DNA from: Plantago ovata
Taxonomy: Eukaryota > Streptophyta > Magnoliopsida > Lamiales > Plantaginaceae
Length of the DNA: 64,000 bases
Assembly (NCBI GenBank): GCA_028274465.1
Contig: CM051456.1
Span: 125,876,880 to 125,940,879, forward strand
Direction of reading: 5' to 3'
In this document: positions 1-12,415 of the stretch, in pieces
How positions within the stretch are numbered: position 1 is the first letter of the stretch
Layout: the number at the start of each line of letters is the position of its first letter
Notes under the pieces: model-generated
What the model was told of the DNA's origin: nothing
Seen by the model: the letters and a program-made list of their open reading frames with translations, nothing else
The model's database searches: none
Position numbers and translations under genes: made by a program

Positions 1-58
1 CAGAATATGTTTCATACAAATAGTTATTATATGTTTCTACGACAAAGAGGCACAAAAC

Positions 59-1408
59 TTACTGTGTTTTAGCACAGATACTAGACAGTTGCTTAACTAC
101 TTGATCAGATGCCTCTTCTTGCTCCATTTTAATCCTCTCACTCAACTCTTTAGCTTTGCACCTAAGCTCTTGTCCACTCTTCTCAGCAAACACCTTATTT
201 ATAGCTTCCAACATGCCCTCCGCGTTGAACTGTCCATTCTCATCCCTAGCTACCTCGGCGGCAACACCGGCCTCCACCACAAACCTAGCATTTAACGGTT
301 GGTCTAATTTCAAAGGAACCGTCAGGATTGGGACCGAAAAGTACACACTTTCCATAACAGAACCCCACCCACAGTGGCTCATGAATCCACCTACACTAGC
401 ATGAGCCAAAATTCGACCTTGTGGTGCCCATCCCACCTCAACTATCCCCCTCCCTTTAACCCTATCAAGAAACCCCTCAGGCAACACCTGTCCTATATCA
501 AATGTTTCACTTCCTTCAGGTAATCTAGCAACCCATATAAAGTAAACCTCGCTTAACTCTAACGCTCTTGCGATTTCCCACATTTGCTCCTTGGACAAGT
601 AGTTTTCGCTCCCAAAGGAAATGTAAAGAGTTGAACATCCTTCCTTTTGATCCAACCATTGCAAGATTTCAGAATCATCATTCCCTTCTTTAGTACTACT
701 ACAAGTTACTAGAGAACCAACAGACACGATTCGTTTGTTACATAACTCGGAAAAGTAGTCTATGTACTTCTCTTCAATCATTCTGCAGGTTTTCATCAAC
801 ACAATTTCACAAGACAGTTCAAAGACCCCAAAAACAAAACTGCCGTCATCACTGTCCTTAACCTTTATTGATTCACCTTTTGACATAATATCCATTTTCT
901 CATAGTCAGTAAGATATATAGCAGGATAAGGGAATGTGTCGAAACTCTTATACGTATGCAAGTGATGAAAGAAAGAAAACACCGTTGCACCAGAAGTGGA
1001 GAAGAGGACAGCAGGAATACCTTGTGATTTAGCGATTTTCGCAGCCCAGGGCTGAAAGCCGTCGTAAACGAGCAAATCAGGCTTTACGCAGTTCATTATA
1101 TTGTGAAAGTTGGAGATGGAATTCTGAAAGGCCTCCATAAGGAGTGGCATGAGGTGGGGTGGTATGTTCTTGGTTGTATGGTACTCAGGAGGAAGATCAG
1201 GCATGGATGGCAACTCAAGTTCCACCATTTCTATGGAGGAATCAGTGAAGGTGTTCTTGATTGAATCAAGATTAACAGATGTGGAGCAAAAGTATATCTG
1301 GAAGTTTTTGTTGGAAAGGATTTTGGACAGTTCAAGGAAAGGGAAAACATGACCATGAGCTAGCCATGGAAACATCAAGACTCTCAAACATGATTTTGAA
1401 TCCTCCAT
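59..1408 (-). CDS. Family-1 UDP-glycosyltransferase, UGT94-like
   Basis: A single-exon gene of 449 codons, normal length for plant UGTs. These enzymes move a sugar from a UDP-sugar to a small molecule in the cytosol. The N-terminus has the LAHGH motif with the probable catalytic His at residue 20, and the helper Asp is probably D116 (VYD). The 44-residue PSPG donor-binding box spans residues 327-370, starting WAPQ, with HCGW in the middle and ending DQ. The overall wording (FPWLAHGH, YHTTK near 80, PEGF near 311) resembles the UGT94 branch, which adds a second sugar to an existing glycoside; that assignment is from memory and the acceptor cannot be read from sequence. No frame break is visible. 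The ATG chosen puts the catalytic motif at the usual distance from the start. Confidence 0.93.
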   Translation of the reverse strand: MEDSKSCLRVLMFPWLAHGHVFPFLELSKILSNKNFQIYFCSTSVNLDSIKNTFTDSSIEMVELELPSMPDLPPEYHTTKNIPPHLMPLLMEAFQNSISNFHNIMNCVKPDLLVYDGFQPWAAKIAKSQGIPAVLFSTSGATVFSFFHHLHTYKSFDTFPYPAIYLTDYEKMDIMSKGESIKVKDSDDGSFVFGVFELSCEIVLMKTCRMIEEKYIDYFSELCNKRIVSVGSLVTCSSTKEGNDDSEILQWLDQKEGCSTLYISFGSENYLSKEQMWEIARALELSEVYFIWVARLPEGSETFDIGQVLPEGFLDRVKGRGIVEVGWAPQGRILAHASVGGFMSHCGWGSVMESVYFSVPILTVPLKLDQPLNARFVVEAGVAAEVARDENGQFNAEGMLEAINKVFAEKSGQELRCKAKELSERIKMEQEEASDQVVKQLSSICAKTQ

Positions 1409-1498
1409 TGTCTTGATGAAAACAAGAAAAACAGAGAGCAGGTGATTCTAGTGTTGAAGAAAATACAGAGAGGATCAAAGTTTCTTTGCTCAATCTAT

Positions 1499-1596
1499 TC
1501 GGTGGAAATTGTGTCAAGATAGTGAAAGCTGGCATACTAGGTGATTCGGTGGAAATTGTGTCAGGATAGTGAAAGCTGGCTGCTATACTAGGTGAT
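1499..1596. repeat. Tandem duplication of ~47-51 bp upstream of the UGT
   Basis: Two adjacent copies of a segment starting TCGGTGGAAATTGTGTCA lie at 1499-1545 and 1546-1596. They differ by a 4-bp insertion and one substitution. They begin about 90 bp upstream of the UGT start codon, so they probably fall in its leader or core promoter. Confidence 0.8.
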
Positions 1597-1632
1597 TCAT
1601 TGTAGATGAAGAAAGTTCGGAGGAAAATAATA

Positions 1633-1878
1633 CTCCCTCCTATCTTTTATAATTGATGATTTTAGATTTTCAACAATATTTAAAATACTTGTGGTTTTAG
1701 CTCATTTGTATTAATTGTCTATACTATTAATAGGTGTTAACTATTATTAGCTACTAAGATGACCGAATATTGTGAGAACTTTTGAAATTGTTTAAATAGA
1801 CCTCATAATTGCTTATAAATAGGGAATACGACTTCCTTAATATTTGTGCAAACAACAATTATTTAAGACAGGAGAGAG
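1633..1878. mobile_element. Stowaway-like MITE
   Basis: A 246-bp AT-rich segment with terminal inverted repeats starting CTCCCTCCTATCTTTTATAA on the left and, reverse-complemented, CTCTCTCCTGTCTTAAATAA on the right. It is flanked by TA on both sides. The terminal sequence and TA target duplication are typical of Stowaway (Tc1/mariner-type) MITEs. No coding capacity. It sits about 0.2 kb upstream of the UGT. Confidence 0.8.
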
Positions 1879-2504
1879 TACTACTATATTGTTACCTCCA
1901 GTCATTGTAAAACCTATCCAACTTATATAGGTAAAAAAAAAAAAAGAAAAAACAATAGTTGGTCTGGAAGCGGTCCCCTAATTAAATTAATATTAAAATA
2001 ATAAAGAAAATGAAAAAATTAGTGAATAAATAATTTTTTAATTGAAATATAGTTGTTAAAAGTAAAGTATGGTAGAAAAATTGCATCATAAAAGATCATG
2101 TTTTTAAAGATCATGTTTTTAATGTGTGAAGTAGCTTCATTTTTATTTGAAGACAGCATAACTTGCCCTCTCTCTCTCTCTTTCTCAACAGTGGACTTCT
2201 TGCCCTCTTCATTAGCGTTTTACAAAATTAATGTATCTCGAATTCGAAGAGTCAAGCGTCTGGTATAATTATTACGAAATTTAAGCAGGAGTAAGGAAAT
2301 GCATGCCCTTTTACATTACACATTTTCTTCTAGAGTCAAAACACCTCAGGATCAGCAAAAACTATAACTCCCAGATTAGGGAAACAAAATGATCTCTAAA
2401 GTCTAAAACTGCAAAATGTATGTCAACTATAACCCGCGGGGCTTCAAATGGTATATAGTTCTTTAGATGAGTTGAGATCTTCCAGAGGTCGATCTTGACC
2501 TCAT

Positions 2505-5500
2505 TCAAACAGAAACCTCTTCCTTTGAGACCAAATTACTCAAATCTTCCATTACAACATTCGCCTCCACACCCAAGCTCGGTAACACAATAATCATGGT
2601 GTAGATATCGTTTCGTAATGTTGTAACGAATGCCTGATCAAGACAATGTGTCAACTTTATTAAAGATTAAGTTAATAATTTGTAGGATATGTTACATATT
2701 CAGAAGTCATATTGATCCCAGAATGAAAATCAGATTGCTCTACCTTTCTATTGTCTTCTTTTTGGTGCTTTATAAGTTCCAAAGGCCACTCACTTGCAAG
2801 CTTCTGAAGTTCAACCGCAATACTTTTCCACTTTGCATCCGGTAGAGACTAGCACAAATAATATTTGACAGATCAGTAATCCTGATAAGCAGAAACTGTT
2901 CTAGACTTCTTTTGTTTTCTAACAAGAAAATAAAAATCTTAAATCATGAAAAAATATGTTGCTCTTCTACCAGATTTGTGGTCACTTTGCCTTCAAATAG
3001 GAGATACTGCTGATTCAGACTTTGCTACCCCTTAGCCCCACATACTAACAGATTCCTGTTGTTGATGGCTAAGAATATTGCCAGATTAAAGTAGGTTATA
3101 TCGTATACCTAAAGGCAAATTTCAATATTACCTAATACGAAGTCATTAATGTCCGAGGACTGAAAGTGAGCTTTGAAGATTACTACATCTGGAAGACAGC
3201 CCAACCAACCTTCCTTCTCTTTATCACAGCCGTTAAGACTAACACAAGTACTTGCTTACTTGAGATGACAAAAACCACATAGCTTTGTGGTTTGATCCTC
3301 TGAACTTTTCATAGTTGGAGGTTGATTCATTTACCAAGGCCAGATGGATGGCATGAAGCTTTTTCATCCCCTCAAATTTTAAGCTCAAAGCTCAATTTAA
3401 CACTACTTACAAGACTAAAAATTTATATCAAGTTAAATATTCACCTAGTGTAATAAAATGTCTATAATGCAACTTATATTGTTTACATTTTTTTATTGGG
3501 GTAATTTTAATTTGGTAAAAGATGCTAATTTAAATACACTTCAATTTTAACGATTCCAATTTAGTCACCGCCTTAAAATCTTCCATGTTTGAAAATTGAT
3601 TGAAGGATGCTCAACATTGATGAAGGGTTTCTAAACATAGATTAATATTATTAAATATTAGTTAAGGGATTTCGATATTGAATGACGCAGTAACTTAATT
3701 GAAAGAAATTCAGCAACTTGTTGACTGATTTAAATGCACCACATGTAATGTAAAAAGCTGTTTTTCCTTTATTTTATCGATAACAATCTAGTTACCACTT
3801 ATTTAGACTATTTTTATGGACATTGTCCTATTCAAAAATATACAGTACTATGTACGAAAAAATCTTAATGACTCTGTATTTTATCAATTTTGGTAGAATT
3901 GTGGTATGCTTTCAAGACACTAGCACTTTGTTAATTTTATCAATTTTGGAGCTTTCTTATTCGCGCTCTTGCCTTCCGTGATCTAGGGTGAGTTTCTGGC
4001 TTTTGGATAAAAAAAACAGAAGAAAAAGAAAAGGCAGTTTATATATATCAGGTTTTAAGATTACCTGATTGATTTCTTGAATTATTGCAGCAGCACTTTC
4101 AGGCTTATGATCAAGAAGAAAACCCTGGAGAAGAAAGTCGAAACAGATTAACTACCTTTGTGTTCTCAAAGTGTACAAGCACTTGCAAGTCTCATGTCTT
4201 AAAGACTATTACCATCTAATCTTCCATAAGAGCAGTAAGAAACAAATACAAATAAATAAATGAACTTTGTTATATATTGCTCGCTTTAAAAGTTTAAATG
4301 AAAAGGAATAACCTATTTTTACTAAACAAAAAATTGAACTGAATTATCAAGCAATCTTAACATGACTATATGTTAGCTCTCTCATAAATAAATATGCGTA
4401 ACTGTCAGCAGCTGTGAACCAACAAGAGAGAAGAGAACAGAGAAGAATTACCTTGGCACATGAAAAGCCAGTGGCAAGACTATGCTTTTTCATAGTTTCT
4501 GATCTCCTTTTCTCGATTTTCCATAAGGAATCAACATCTCCTGCAAAATGCAAGAAACACTATATTAACTAGTTGTTCCTTAGATTGTGATAGGCATAGG
4601 ATCAAACAATGGCTCAAATATAATGCTGAATACATCAGATTCCTTCTACTTGAAAATCACATGAGAAAAGAGGACGGATAAATTGTAAAACAAGTTAAAC
4701 TTCAGAAATACAACAAATAGGAAAGGATCAAGACCTTTTTAACAACAAATTCCATCCAAGTGTCAAAGGAAGTCTGTCTAAGCTTCACTTGTGACCTGAA
4801 AAACCTCCTCCCATATTTAGTCGCCAAATCCCATCTATTTACGCTGCTACAAATGCTGCAAAAAATGAAAATCCTGTTAGGAATACAAGGAGATCCAAAT
4901 AAAATTGGCAAAGCAAACTTGTATAATAAACGAACATCCATAAAAAGAATAAACATGAGCAAGTGCCGCATCTGTAGAAAATTCAGTTTGTTATTAAGAA
5001 ACAGGAAATGCGTTAAATTCTTCAGCAACTATACTGACAGGTATCTTTATGTTTTAATAGGACGGTAATGTGCAAGCAAACAGGATATGCAGGAATAATA
5101 TAGACAGAGATATTCCTGCCATCTATACAGAGAATAAAATCAATACACCGGATAGAAGCAGGCTTTCAGCAGTCATGCATCTTCATGAACCCCATGATGC
5201 CAAATAATGATAGAAGAGACTGCTCTGATCAATGTTTACCTAAAAACTATATCTGCAGTGCCAGGCTGCAAAGGTAACTCATTCCTCTTCACAAGCTCCA
5301 TTATCTCAGTCATGAGTTTCACATCACTGTGTTGTTTAGCATGCAACTGTCACAATGAAACAGATTTCTTTTTGATATCCAAGACAGCATTAATAGACGA
5401 AATAGATACTGCATTAGAGCAAAATAAGCAGAAAATTCTCTTACCAGTAAGTGATTTGCAGACCCAATGTCAGGAGTCAGTCCGATCTGATTGTTCTTAC

Positions 5501-7032
5501 ATAGTGCCCTCTTTCCTGTGCGTAAAGAGGATTGTAAACAAATACAACTAGTGGCAGGGAAAGAGCAGAGGAAGACCAAGAACAAAAGAATGGAACAAAA
5601 CCCTTTCCCAAAACCAAACTCCATAGCATGCGCAAAGGATAATTCTGTTTCACATCCTGAGACACTAAGTACATTGAAGCTCTGGAAATTCTCTTTCATT
5701 TTCCTCGAAAAGGATAGTTCTATTGTTATTGTATTTGGATTTATTTCATACACTGAAGCCTTAATCGTGCCAAATCCACCCAGCTTTGGCAACAGACACT
5801 TTAAACTACAAGTAGAAACTACAATTAGTTTACTTGTGATAAAATACTTTACAAACCATGACAGATATGAGATTTTGGAGCATCAGCAAAATTTCAGCAG
5901 AAGAAAAGGTCACGAAAAGGAGTTTCTAAGTTCTGCTAGTGTAAGTAGTAAAGAGATAAATGCCTAGATTATGAATTCAAAAAAATAAAAGACATGTAGT
6001 TCACAATACACCCAAGAGTACTTGGCAAATAAATTGTCCTAAAAAGAAATGACCAACACTGACTTACTTCCCACATCCATTTTCAGAAAAAGAGAGAACA
6101 AATTCTCTAGTAAACCATAATCAAAAACCAGATATCAACATGCTTACCAAAATCAATGGCCCCTGCACGAACACAAGCCTTAGTAACTTCAATGCTAAGT
6201 GCACGGTTGAAATCTTCAGCTATCCGAAGATTGGATAGTCTCTGCATCACATGAAAGAATACAAATCACAATTCCTTCACCATTTCTGCGCGAAAGAGGA
6301 TCAATGACAAAATGTAAAGCACAGACACAAACGATCACTAACAAATATGCGAAGCCTCTTCAAGATATCAAAAAGCAGCGTAATATCTTCAGGGGTAGAA
6401 CATTTGCCAATAAGAGACCACAACCAAGAATTTGGAGGTGCAGTTCTTATCTTTGCCACTGAATTGAGCATCTTGTCATACACTCCCTTCACACTATCTG
6501 CATCTAAAACAAGCCGAAAAAAGTAACTACGAAGACCCAAAAACCTTCAAACTCAATTCCACAGCACAACACAACACAAGACAATATACCTGCAGCATGA
6601 TCTCCAACAACAGCCTCTGAAGAAAACAATCTAATATCACCAATCATCGACGCTACATTATTCGAGCTAATCGTCTCAAATCTCCCAGAGCTAACAACGC
6701 CTACACATTTAACACTATTCAGAACAATTCGGCATGGCAGACAATAAATTGAAAATGCAAGAACTTCCAACAGCTAGCACAAAATTACTTCATGATTGAT
6801 TCAATTTGCTCAATTTAACAGCTCATGAGTGAGATTTCGGCATGGTACCTGAGCGAATAGCGGCGGAGTGAAAGCGGCGGCGCGTGGGAATAGAACAGAC
6901 GGTGCAGGTGCAGCTGGAGCCATGGGTGGCTAATTGGTCTGGTAGAGACGAATTGGAGAGGATGGGTGATGGGTTTTGTAGAACCCTAGTGAGAGCTTGA
7001 CGAGACTTGGAGATTACTCGAATTGATTGCAT
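2505..7032 (-). CDS. Short mitochondrial PPR-like protein, 11 exons
   Basis: Exons read on the minus strand: 7032-6849, 6700-6590, 6503-6343, 6241-6148, 5515-5445, 5346-5240, 4855-4735, 4540-4452, 4124-4065, 2848-2744 and 2633-2505, about 410 residues. The N-terminus is Arg/Ser-rich and lacks acids (MQSIRVISKSRQALTRV), typical of a mitochondrial presequence. The body is helical and resembles the small PPR protein At4g35850 of Arabidopsis, from memory. Segments seen include GVYDKML, LSNLRIAEDFNRAL, GLTPDIGSANHLL and RWDLATKYGRRFF. A role in mitochondrial RNA or the mitoribosome is inference. All junctions fit GT-AG and keep phase except one: the exon ending at 4735 ends in phase 0, but the exon starting at 4540 needs one base carried over. 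The terminal exon ends with SVKEEVSV-like sequence (SKEEVSV) and a TGA. Confidence 0.75.
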
Positions 7033-7035
7033 TTT

Positions 7036-7058
7036 GGAGGAGGAGGAGGAGGAGGAGA
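7036..7058. repeat. GGA trinucleotide microsatellite
   Basis: About seven GGA/GAG triplets directly upstream of the PPR-like start codon, so on the coding strand it is a CTC/TCC run in the 5' leader. Confidence 0.75.
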
Positions 7059-7193
7059 GGATGAAGGGCTAAAACCCAGAGCTTTTGTCTTCTCTTTCTC
7101 AGTATCTCAGGTTTACAGTCTACACACACGATTTACGATTTCAAGTGAGTATCTAATACTAACGTTTTTGAGTTTAGAACTCTTAGGCTCTAT

Positions 7194-7313
7194 TGATAAA
7201 TATTCATATCTTCAAATTTACTTCGTCCAAATTTATTTATATTACAAAAATACTGATAAATATTGATATCTTCAAATTTACTTCGTCCAAATTTATTTAT
7301 ATTACAAAAATAC
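7194..7313. repeat. 60-bp tandem duplication
   Basis: Two head-to-tail copies, 7194-7253 and 7254-7313, each starting TGATAAATATT and ending ACAAAAATAC. They differ at one visible position, so the duplication is recent. Confidence 0.9.
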
Positions 7314-8066
7314 TTCACTTTGGTTCAATTCTTTTCAACTCAGAATTTTCCAACTAAATCAAATAAATACTTTGTAGCGTTCACAAATCACAAAGCACCA
7401 CGAGCTAGAAAATTGAGGTGACTGATATTTGATTAAAAAGAGGTTGTTCAATGCTTCATTAGTTTCATTATTATGTGAAGCTTACACGAAAAATTAAGAA
7501 TTATCTCAAACTCCATATATTGTTTGAATTATATCAAGCATCCTAAATTAGGGCAACTTCTCACTATATAAGTGATTAAATCCCCAAACTTCAATGTTTT
7601 ATTACACCACGTTGAAAAAATAACAAAGTTGACAATTACCCCGACTTAGTATATATTTTCAATTAATCAACAAAATGACAATTAAACCATACTTAATACA
7701 TTATTAATGACATATTGAACATATCGTAATGCAAAAGGGTTTTACTAGATCAATTCTAGAACCATCCAAAATATACCTTCGATCCTTCATGTATAAGTAT
7801 TTCAAACCAATATATTTTTAGAAATAAATAAATAAAATGAATAATTTAAAATCAAAATCTCACCAACCATCTTACTAATGAATTGTTATCTGGAATAAAA
7901 TTTGATACTATGAAACAATTTGAACCTTGCTCTCAATGTACGGATTATTTACGATTTAATGAGTGCAATAAATGTTGAGATTAGCTGGTTGTTACATTTT
8001 TTTTCATGTCTCAAGGGAGAATGTTAGTGGTAGGGTAGACAAGTGCATATAAGTTCGACTTTGTTA

Positions 8067-8311
8067 CTCCTCCCTCTATCATGCAAAACTTTAATCAGTT
8101 GCTATTTACGGAAGTACTTTTAAAAATTTAAAGAAAATGAGACAACATCAAAACATCCCGTGATAATTTTGGTTAATACAAATTAGCTTAGTAGGGGAAT
8201 GAACCAAACAATGGCAATTTAAAATTAAAAAAAAACTATTATTTCGAGAGTAACAAATACTTTTATGACCGACTAAAAAACCAAGTGGAAAATCGTGTGA
8301 GACGGATGGAG
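8067..8311. mobile_element. Degenerate Stowaway-like MITE
   Basis: About 245 bp between TA dinucleotides. The left end reads CTCCTCCCTCTATCATG and the right end, reverse-complemented, reads CTCCATCCGTCTCACACG, a diverged Stowaway terminus. It is non-coding and of similar size to the MITE at 1633-1878, but older. Confidence 0.6.
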
Positions 8312-8524
8312 TACTCATTTTCAAATATCAGAGAGAAGTGCTAATGAATAATGAACTTCATTTATATGAGAATATTTACATGAAGGTGAATTTTATATAT
8401 ATACTACTACTTGTTTTACAATGTACAGAATGGACGTTGTATATGCACAAGACCATAAAGGCCTCGTGTCATCCATAAGCCACACCAGCACTGCTCACAC
8501 TGCCCAGAAAATTGGCGGACAGGT

Positions 8525-11500
8525 CTACTGGGTTCTAACCTTTTTGGTATTGAGTGCCAAAATAGTCGAAGGCTTCCTGGATAATACGAAATTCCCATCC
8601 GGATCTGTTTTTGCATGAGCAGCAAGAACGGGATTATCCATCACAAATTTGCATCCACTTGGCGTATCACAGCCCATTTGAACACCAAAGTAAGATAGGT
8701 GATCAGAAATACTGTTCCCCTTCACTGACCTGCAATGTATTTTCAAAAGAACGCATGTAATGGCTCAGTGAGTTCTTGGAGATGGTATATGACAGAATTT
8801 GCAGCAAAATAAGGATTTTGCAACAGAAAGAAAACAGCGATCTCAAGTGTAAAGTAATAAGGGTGTGGTTGTGTAGCTATCAGATACTTATATAGTATTT
8901 GAAAGAGCTCAGGTGAAAATATACTTGCCTGCTACAATCCGGGTCTTCCCCTGAACCATCACAAACTTTCTCAACTGCATAGACCAAACTACCAAGCCCG
9001 AGATTATAGAGCCAGACCTATAACATGAAGATATTATATGATTCAGCAGAGAACTAAATGAACGGGACGTAGTAAATTACCGACATACAAATTGGAAGTA
9101 GAATATTAACGATTAATGAAGTTGAAACAGTGAAAGTTCAACAAATGTTACAATGATACCCCTATATTCAATTCTACATGTTACAGTTAATATAAAAGTA
9201 GCATGAAAGATAACAACGAATTCAAGTTCAGCTAATAGTTCTTGCTAAAGCTTATCATCACTATGAAGTGCTGAAATTAGAGTGACATGATCATATAAGT
9301 ATGAATGGGGAGGGTGATTATTGCAAAGGATGCTGAGAAGTAGGAAATCAAATAAATAAGTATATTGGCTCCACAATAACGAATCATGTCTTGCATATTA
9401 TTTTAAGAACCAGCTGAATACTCCAGTTCCCTGACACTCTTTACCTACTTTTACTTCGGTACACCAATAATCAGTTTGCAAGAAGCATTTCTAACAATTT
9501 GGCCAGGATGCATATTTGCTCATCAAATGGAGTAGTATTACTTATAGAAAATGGGGAAGCCTAGGAGCAACCCAGACTTCCATGTTCCAAGTCGAACTAG
9601 TTTTAAAAACCCTCTTAATCAATCACCAAGTACGACTACGCAAACGACAATAATCAAGCTAAGGGTTCAGGGTGGGAAGATATTATAAGATTTTCAACTA
9701 GAGCAAACTAAACTATCCAATTCACTACACAGTAAGATTTTCTACCTACTCATGCGGTAAAACACCAATTACCTCTCTTGGGAAATGACGGTACGTTTTT
9801 TGAGGAAAGTGAGAGTAATACGGGGGCAAATGAGGAACAATATCATGTCCGTGAGTGACACGTATGGTATCTGGCACCAGTTGACTATAGTAAGATGCAA
9901 ATATAGCATTGCCAATCCTGGGTTGCCCAAATGTCATAACCTGAACATTCTGGTCTCTGAAGGTAAGCTGCATAAGGTAATTCAGTGCAAAATGTCAGTA
10001 AGTTAACAAGCACGAACAGCTCCAATTGTCATAGAGCATAATATTTTCAATGCCATATGGAGTACAATTCAATTCTTCTTCCTACACTAATGAACACTCC
10101 GGTATAAGAACATAATCCAAATGGAAAACGAGGAGTCCCTTCATGTGGAATATGAATGAGCACATTACACGAAGATGTGGTTTCAGTAGAATCCAGGTTT
10201 ATTAGAAGCCAAAACTTAGCATCCAGACTGGGAATTGAAAAGCTGGTGACTATTTTCTCTAACAAGTGACAAATTTTGAACAGACAAACAATATGCCGTC
10301 ATCAGAAATCACTGCTCTACTTTACTCATGGAAAATGTAAGATACTAGGATGGAATAGCAAGAGTAGAAAAAAGGACAGAAAGAGCATCAAATTTACCCG
10401 GAGATCAAGTCCACAAATGGCAGCAATTGCCCCTCCCATTGAATGGCCGGTTACAATGACATTGCTGATGCCGTATAACTCCTTTGCTTTCTGCACAGCA
10501 CTAATAACTCCAGGCCGTAATGATGTGTTGTGGTAAGCAGAGTAAAAACCATGATGAACCTATTCAAGAAACAGGACCAATTAACTACTGCAAACACAGC
10601 ACAGTTCGACATATTTGTTTACTGAAGAAAGTTAAAACAACAGAACCTGGTCAGACATACCCTTGCACCATCAACTCCAGGATAATCTATATCAAACTGC
10701 TTCCAGAACAAATCCTCCACCCAGTTTTGTATGCTACAGACAAAATACGGAACATTAGAATGAAAAGTGAAATAGAAGTTGCACATTTTAAGATGGTAAA
10801 TGTGATGCATGCACCTTGACACACAAGCTTTCATAACCAGCATTAATAGATGCTAACATTAAAAGTGAAATAATGTCTTGAGATTATATTATGATAATAT
10901 TTGGCAGATAAACTGACGTCAGAGAACCACATCAGAGTGAAAAGTAGAGCAAACCTGCGTTCCTGTGTTCCTCTAAATGCAATCACAGTGGCATTAAGAT
11001 CTGGTGCAACCCCAACAAAACCCTGCATTATATCCAGTTTAAAAAATAAATAAAACAAATGTGAATTTTCTTCAGGATTAAGAAAATAAACAATTAAAGA
11101 GATGAATCATCATTCGTACCTGTAGACAGTTCTTGACATCAACAATCAGATCAATTATTTCAAAACCCTGCATCCATTGCAAATGAATATTCAGTAACGA
11201 CAACTTGGACATCTAAAATGGAATATTTAGCGTACAGGACTTCAATTTACCTCAGTTAAACCATCACATCTTGAACATGTCCAATAAAATAATTCGGTCA
11301 AGTCTGATAAATATACCTGCACCGAGTAAACATGACATTCAAATTATGTCCAAACTGTAGGCAATACCTAATTACTTAACAAGCCTAAAGCAGGAATGTC
11401 CAACAACCTGATCCTTTATTCTCTCCCACAATCATAATGGCAAAATCATTATCATAAGAATGCTCTTTACTCTTTACTTCACCAGTAGAATGAATAACAT

Positions 11501-12415
11501 TGTAGAATTGATTTTCCAATTACGCTAAAAAAAAGCTGAGCAATAACCAAAGTATTCTACAACTAACAGTAATACTCAAACAATCTGATTCTTTATTCTC
11601 CCACAATCATAGTAGTGAAGCATTATTTACCTAAGAAAGATGTTCACTTCACCATTAAACAGAACTTAGTACTACTAATTTAAAAACACGTAAACCTGGA
11701 AGCGAGGCCAAGGGTGGTGATGTAATCACCATAGAATACACACACACACACATGCAAACGCACGCAAACACGAGTTGTCTCCCACCCTTTTCTATTTTGT
11801 ATGCGGAGTTATCAAGAACTGGTCCAGACAACAAATAAAAAAGATAGTGGGGTTGCTGAAGGAACTCACAGCTGAAGCATATTGCACCAAAATTTTGGCA
11901 AGTGTATGATTATAGGTGGCCAGAGGCTGATGGTATTGAGGCTTGTGCTTCACCTTTACTTGTAATTCTGCAGCCCAACAAAAAGATTCAAATCATGCAC
12001 AAGGACATGTGAATAGAAGACGGTCAAAGAAAGCGATAGGATCACAGAGGCAGTCGATTACAGAGCCCCCATGAGCCAGTAGGGTTCTTATGACACTACA
12101 ATTAATCCAACAATCCACAAACCAGCTTGTTTAAAACAATGTCATTACTTAAAGGTTCAACATCTTAACCTCAGCAAGTAATTATCGAAACTAAAACCGA
12201 TGAAATTAACCGGACCTTCGACAGTGATAGACCAACATATTGATAGTAGGCTAGTAGCACATACATACATACATAAAAGCTCTAACTTGCAATTTTGTGA
12301 AAGAAACTAACTGAAAAGAAACAAAAAGAAAAGGGCAAGATTAATTACCTCTAGATGATGAAAAGGCAAATAGAAAAAATAAAATTGCGATAATCAACCA
12401 TCTCCTTCTTTCCAT
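8525..12415 (-). CDS. Secreted class-3 (fungal-type) lipase
   Basis: Ten exons read on the minus strand: 12415-12349, 11967-11870, 11316-11251, 11167-11120, 11022-10955, 10733-10661, 10559-10398, 9967-9773, 9017-8929 and 8729-8525. They total 1071 bp, giving 356 residues, with every junction in phase. A short hydrophobic N-terminus (MERRRWLIIAILFFLFAF) looks like a signal peptide or anchor. The nucleophile elbow GHSMGG is in the exon at 10559-10398. The likely catalytic Asp is in THGHDIVPHLPP and the His in YRHFPREVW. The family hydrolyses acylglycerols or other esters; the substrate is unknown. The intron between 8929 and 8729 starts with GC (AG/GCAAGT), a known minor donor. A TTTCAG three bases upstream of the ATG suggests a 5' UTR intron. 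A close relation to Arabidopsis At5g18630-type lipases is likely but from memory. Confidence 0.9.

Larger units (their letters stand above)
1409..2504. other. Intergenic region between UGT and PPR-like gene
   Basis: Holds the leader duplication and Stowaway MITE listed separately, a short CT microsatellite near 2168-2186, and presumably the UGT promoter and the 3' UTR of the next gene. I see no coding sequence. Confidence 0.6.
7033..8524. other. Intergenic region between PPR-like gene and lipase
   Basis: Contains the GGA run, the 60-bp duplication and the Stowaway-like MITE listed separately. The rest is AT-rich and I see no gene in it. The lipase 3' UTR probably occupies the last ~100 bp. 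Confidence 0.55.
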
